This document shows positions 59,600 to 64,000 of a stretch of DNA of 64,000 nucleotides, piece by piece. The number at the start of each line of letters is the position of its first letter. Position 1 is the first letter of the stretch. The stretch lies in contig NC_063260.1 of assembly GCF_019578655.1 (NCBI RefSeq), forward strand, positions 19,216,723-19,280,722. The letters run 5' to 3'. The stretch comes from Ricinus communis. Lineage: Eukaryota > Streptophyta > Magnoliopsida > Malpighiales > Euphorbiaceae. The position numbers and the translations under genes are program-made. A model generated the notes under the pieces. The model saw only the letters and a program-made list of their open reading frames with translations, was not told where the DNA came from and ran no database searches.

Positions 59600-62500
59600 C
59601 TCATATTATAAAATTAACCAATTTAAGAGGTTGTTTTCTCATACTCACAAATATACCAAAATTATGAGATTATTTTCTCCGTTTGATAAATATTCCCGTA
59701 TTACGGGGTTATTTTCTAATATTTATAAATATACCCCTCTTACGGGGTTATTTTCTCATATTATAAAATTAACCTATTTAAGGGGTTGTTTTCTCATACG
59801 CATAGATATACCAAAATTACAGAGTTATTTTTTCAAGTTCATAAATTTCACCATATTACGGGTTGTTTTCTAATATTTATAGATATACCCCTCTTACGAG
59901 GTTGTTTTCTCATATTAAAAAATATACCCCTTCTACGAGCCTATTTTCTTAAACTGGTAATTACACTACTTTGATGGGGTTGTTTTCTCATATTCATAAA
60001 TATACATGTCTTACGGGGTTATTTTCATATATGATAAATATACCACATTTACAAGATTATTTTCTTATATTAAATTATTAGCAATATTATGGATTTTTTT
60101 TCATATTCATAAATATACATATTTTACTGGATTATTTTCTTATATTAATAAATATACCAATTTTATAGGGTTATTTTCTTAAATTGACAAATATACCCCT
60201 TTTACGGGGTTGTTTTCTCATATTATAAAATTAACCAATTTAAGGGGTTGTTTTCTCTTACTCACAAATACACTAAAATTACGGGATTATTTTCTCTGAT
60301 CGATAAATATCCCCGTATGACGAGGTTATTTTTTATTATTTATAAATATACCCCTCCACGGGGTTGTTTTCTCATATTATAAATTTTACCCCTTGTACGA
60401 GGCTGTTTTCTCATATTCATAAATATATACGTTTTATGGTGTTATTTTCTTATATCGACAAATGTACCTCTTTTACGGGATTGTTTTCTCATATTATAAA
60501 ATTAACTCATTTAAGGGATTGTGTTCTCATACTCACAAATATACCACAATTACGAGGTTATTTTCTCCGATTGATAAATATTCCCATGTTACGGGGTTGT
60601 TTTCTAATATTTATAAATATACCCCTCTTTCGGGGTTGGTTTCTCATACTGAGAAATTTAGCCCTTCTACGAGGTTGTTTTCTCAGACTCTCAATTACAC
60701 TACTTTTACCAGGTTGTTTTCTCACATTCATAAATATACACATTTTTACGGGGTTATTTTCTTATATTGATAAATATACCACTTTTATGGGGTCATTTTC
60801 TCATATTAAATTATTAGCATTATTCTAGAGTAGTGTTCTGAAATTTATAAATATACACGTTTTATGGGGTTATTTTCTTATACTGATAAATATACCCCTT
60901 TTACAAGGTTGTTTTCTTATATTAAAAAATTTACCCCTTCTACGAGGCTGTTTTCTCAAATTCATAAATATACACGTTTTACAGTGTTATTTTCTTATAT
61001 CGACAATTATACCCCTTTTAAGGGGTTGTTTTCTTATATTATAAAATTAACCCATTTAAGGGGTTGTTTTCTCATACTCACAAATATACCAAAATTATAG
61101 GGTTATTTTCTTCGATTGATTAATATCCCCGTAATGCGGGGTTGTGTTCTAATATTTATAAATATACCCCTCATACGGGGTTGTTTTCTCATATTAAAAA
61201 ATTTACTCATTCCACGAGGCTGTTTAAGCTGGCAATTATACTACTTTGATGGGGTTGTTTTCTCAGATTCATAAATATACACGTTTTACGGGGTTATTTT
61301 CTTATATTGATAAATATACTACTTTTATGGGTTATTTTCTTATATTAATAAATATACCAATTTTATGGGGTTATTTTCTTAAATTGACAAATATACCCCT
61401 TTTACGGGGTTGTTTTCTCATATTATAAAATTAACCAATTTAAGGGGTTGTTTTCTCTTACTCACAAATACACTAAAATTACGGGATTATTTTCTCTGAT
61501 CGATAAATATCCCCGTATGACGGGGTTGTTTTCTAATATTTATAGATATATCCTTCCACCGGGTTATTTTCTCATACTCATAAATATACCAAAAGTACGA
61601 GGTTATTTTCTCCGATTGATAAATTTTCCCGTATTTCCGGGTTATTTTCTAATATTTATAAATATGCCCCACTTACGAGGTTGTTTTCTCATATGATAAA
61701 ATTAACCCATTTAAGGAGTTGTTTTCTCATACTCAAAAATATACAAAAATTACTGGGTTATTTTCTCAAGTTAATAAATTTCACCGTATTACATAGTTGT
61801 TTTCTAATATTTATAGATATACCCCTCTTACTAGGTTATTTTCTCATGTTAAAAAATGTACCCATTCTATGAGGCTGTTTTCTTAAACTGGTAAATACAC
61901 TACTTTGACGGGGTTATTTTCTCATATTCATAAATATACATGTCTTACGGGGTTATTTTTTTATATGATAAACATATCACTTTTATGGAATTATTTTCTC
62001 ATATTAAATTATTAGCACTATTATAAGGTTTTTTTCTCATATTCATAAATATACATGTTTTATGGGATTATTTCTTTATATTGATAAATATTCAACTTTT
62101 ACAGGGTTATTTTTTTATATTCACAAATATACTCCTTTTACGGGGTTGTTTCCTCATATTATAAAATTAATCCATTTAAGGGGTTGTTTTCCGTACTCAC
62201 AAATATACTAAAATTACGGGATTATTTTCTCTGATTGATAAATATCCCCGTATGCTGGGGTTATTTTCTAATATTTATAAATATACCTCTCCACGGGATT
62301 GTTTAATCATATTATAAATTTTACCCCATCTACAAGGCTATTTTCTCATACTTGCAATTACACGACTTTTACGGAGTTGTTTTCTCATATTCATAAATAT
62401 ACACGTTTTACGGAGTTATTTTCTTATATTGATAAATATACCACTTTTACGGGTTTATTTTCTTTTATTGATAAATATACCCCTTTTACGGGATTGTTTT

Positions 62501-64000
62501 CTCACATTATAAAATTAACCCATTTAAGGGGTTGTTTTCGCATATTCACAAATACACTAAAATTACGGGTTTATTTTCTCCGATTGATAAATATCCCCGT
62601 ATTATGGGGTTGATTTTGCATATTAAAACATTTACTCCTTCTACGAGGTTGTTTTCTCAGATTCATAAATATACAAGTTTTACAGTGTTATTTTCTTTTA
62701 TCGACAAATATATCATTTTTACAGGATTGTTTTCTCATATTATAAAATTAACCCATTTAAGGGGTTGTTTTCTCATACTCACAAATATACCAAAATTACG
62801 AGGTTATTATCTCCGATTGATAAATATTCCCGTATTACGGGGTTGTTTTCTAATATTTATAAATATATCCCTTTTATGGGGTTGTTTTCTCATATTATGA
62901 AATTAACTCATTTAAGGGGTTGTTTTCTCATACTCATAAATATACTAAAATTATGGGGTTATTTTCTTAGGTTTATAAATTTCACTGTATTACAAGGTTG
63001 GTTTCTAATATTTAGAGATATACCCCTCTTCCGAGGTTGTTTTCTCATATTAAAAATGTACCCCTTCTACGAGGCTTTTTTCTTAAATTGGTAATTACAC
63101 TACTTTGACAGGGTTGTTTTCTTAGATTCATAAATATATATGTCTTATGGGGTTATTATCTTATATGATAAATATACCACTTTTACAGGGTTATTTTCTC
63201 ATATTAAATTATTAGCACTATTATGGGGTTTTTTTTTCTCATACTAATAAATATACATGTTTTACGAGATTATTTCTTTATATTGATAAATATTCCACTT
63301 TTACGGGGTTATTTTCTTATATTGACAAATATACTCCTTTTACGGGATTGTTTTCTCATATTATAAAATTAACCCATTTAAGGGATTATTTTCTCGTACT
63401 CACAAATATACTAAAATTACGGGATTATTTTCTCTGATCGATAAATATCTCCGTATGACGGGGTTATTTTCTAATGCTTATAAATATACCCCTCCACGGG
63501 GTTGTTTTCTCATACTCACAAATATACCAAAATTACGAGGTTATTTTCTCCAACTTATAAATATTCCCGTATTTCAAGTTTGTTTTCTAATATTTATAAA
63601 TATACCCCTCTTGTGGGATTGTTTTCTCATATTGTAAAATTAACCCATTTAAGGGGTTATTTTCTCATACTAAAAAATATACAAAAATCACGGGGTTATT
63701 TTCTCAGGTTCATAAATTTCAACGTATTACATGGTTGTTTTCTAATATTTATAGATATACCCCTTTTAAGAGGTTGTTTTCTCATATTAAAAAATGTACC
63801 CATTCTACGAGGCTGTTTTCTTAAATTGGTAATTACACTACTTTAGCACGGTTGTTTTCTCAGATTCATAAATATACATATCTTACGGGGTTATTTTCTT
63901 ATATGATAAACATACCACTTTTACGGGGTTATTTTCTCATATTAAATTATTAGCACTGTTATGGTGTTTTTTTCCTCATATTCATAAATACACATGTTTT
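59600..64000 (+). repeat. 39-bp minisatellite array, right block, reaching the window edge
   Basis: It has the same monomers as the left block. From about 61,380 onward it matches 53,730-56,347 monomer for monomer, with an offset of 7,653-7,657 bp. An additional shorter internal duplication relates about 60,140-60,345 to 61,340-61,545. The array continues beyond the window, so its full length is unknown. Confidence 0.93.

Noticed and set aside
53795..63846. Many 60-154 codon ORFs across the 39-bp array as a repeat-protein gene family
   Set aside because: They arise because 39 bp is 13 codons. Overlapping frames and the opposite strand are open too, stops interrupt every run, and no start or splice context is seen.
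53465..64000. CRISPR-like alternation of repeats and variable segments
   Set aside because: This is plant nuclear DNA with no cas genes; the whole 39-bp unit varies gradually and there is no constant repeat with unrelated spacers.

Overview
The window reads as nuclear DNA of a flowering plant, most likely a eudicot. It is AT-rich and has GT-AG introns. It holds pieces of plant gene families (BIO3-BIO1 biotin synthesis, calmodulin-binding CBP60, non-phosphorylating GAPN, chloroplast shikimate kinase, ABC1K kinase, MES-type methylesterase) and plant Ty1-copia and Ty3-gypsy-like LTR retrotransposons. The lineage below that cannot be fixed from the sequence. I find no complete protein-coding gene. 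All homology calls come from recognising conserved peptides by eye, without a database search.

Layout. 1-3.4 kb: two tandem, indel-broken copies of the 5' part of a PDS5-like cohesin cofactor gene (minus strand), plus a 493-bp tandem duplication of the adjoining flank. 3.4-10.1 kb: AT-rich intergenic DNA with a foldback element, a (TA)n tract and a diverged ~655-bp tandem duplication. 10.1-12.7 kb: shikimate kinase pseudogene (plus) with eight recognisable exons and small indels, one inside the P-loop. 13.2-15.9 kb: the 3' half of an ABC1K gene (minus), with a fully open 245-codon frame over seven exons. 16.6-17.5 kb: scrambled FGGY carbohydrate kinase exons. 19.9-20.4 kb: two exons of GAPN. 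20.9-21.3 kb: truncated methylesterase. 23.8 kb: a single PDS5-type exon. 26.0-28.6 kb: the 5' end of MED23 (minus), with exons 1-4 intact, then a gap and one more broken exon.

29.1-30.9 kb: internally deleted copia element. 31.2-35.0 kb: BIO3-BIO1 pseudogene (plus) lacking its central aminotransferase exons. Its last recognised exon and following intron are duplicated 4.55 kb downstream. Between the two copies lie FGGY and CBP60 fragments and one arm of an ~890-bp inverted repeat whose other arm is at 43.1-43.9 kb.

44.06-64 kb is repeat DNA. It contains a non-autonomous LTR element with a 2.8-kb LTR and no gag-pol, a ~397-bp tandem repeat built around a MITE-like inverted repeat, and a 39-bp minisatellite running off the right edge. 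A 2,927-bp solo LTR with a perfect 5-bp target-site duplication sits inside the minisatellite.

The gene pieces do not form a pathway. The region looks like a gene-fragment graveyard in repeat-rich chromatin. The most notable items are the 39-bp array, which stays open in several frames because 39 is divisible by 3; its apparent ~121-monomer duplication; the density of truncated but correctly spliced-looking exons from nine unrelated genes; and the MITE-seeded higher-order tandem array.
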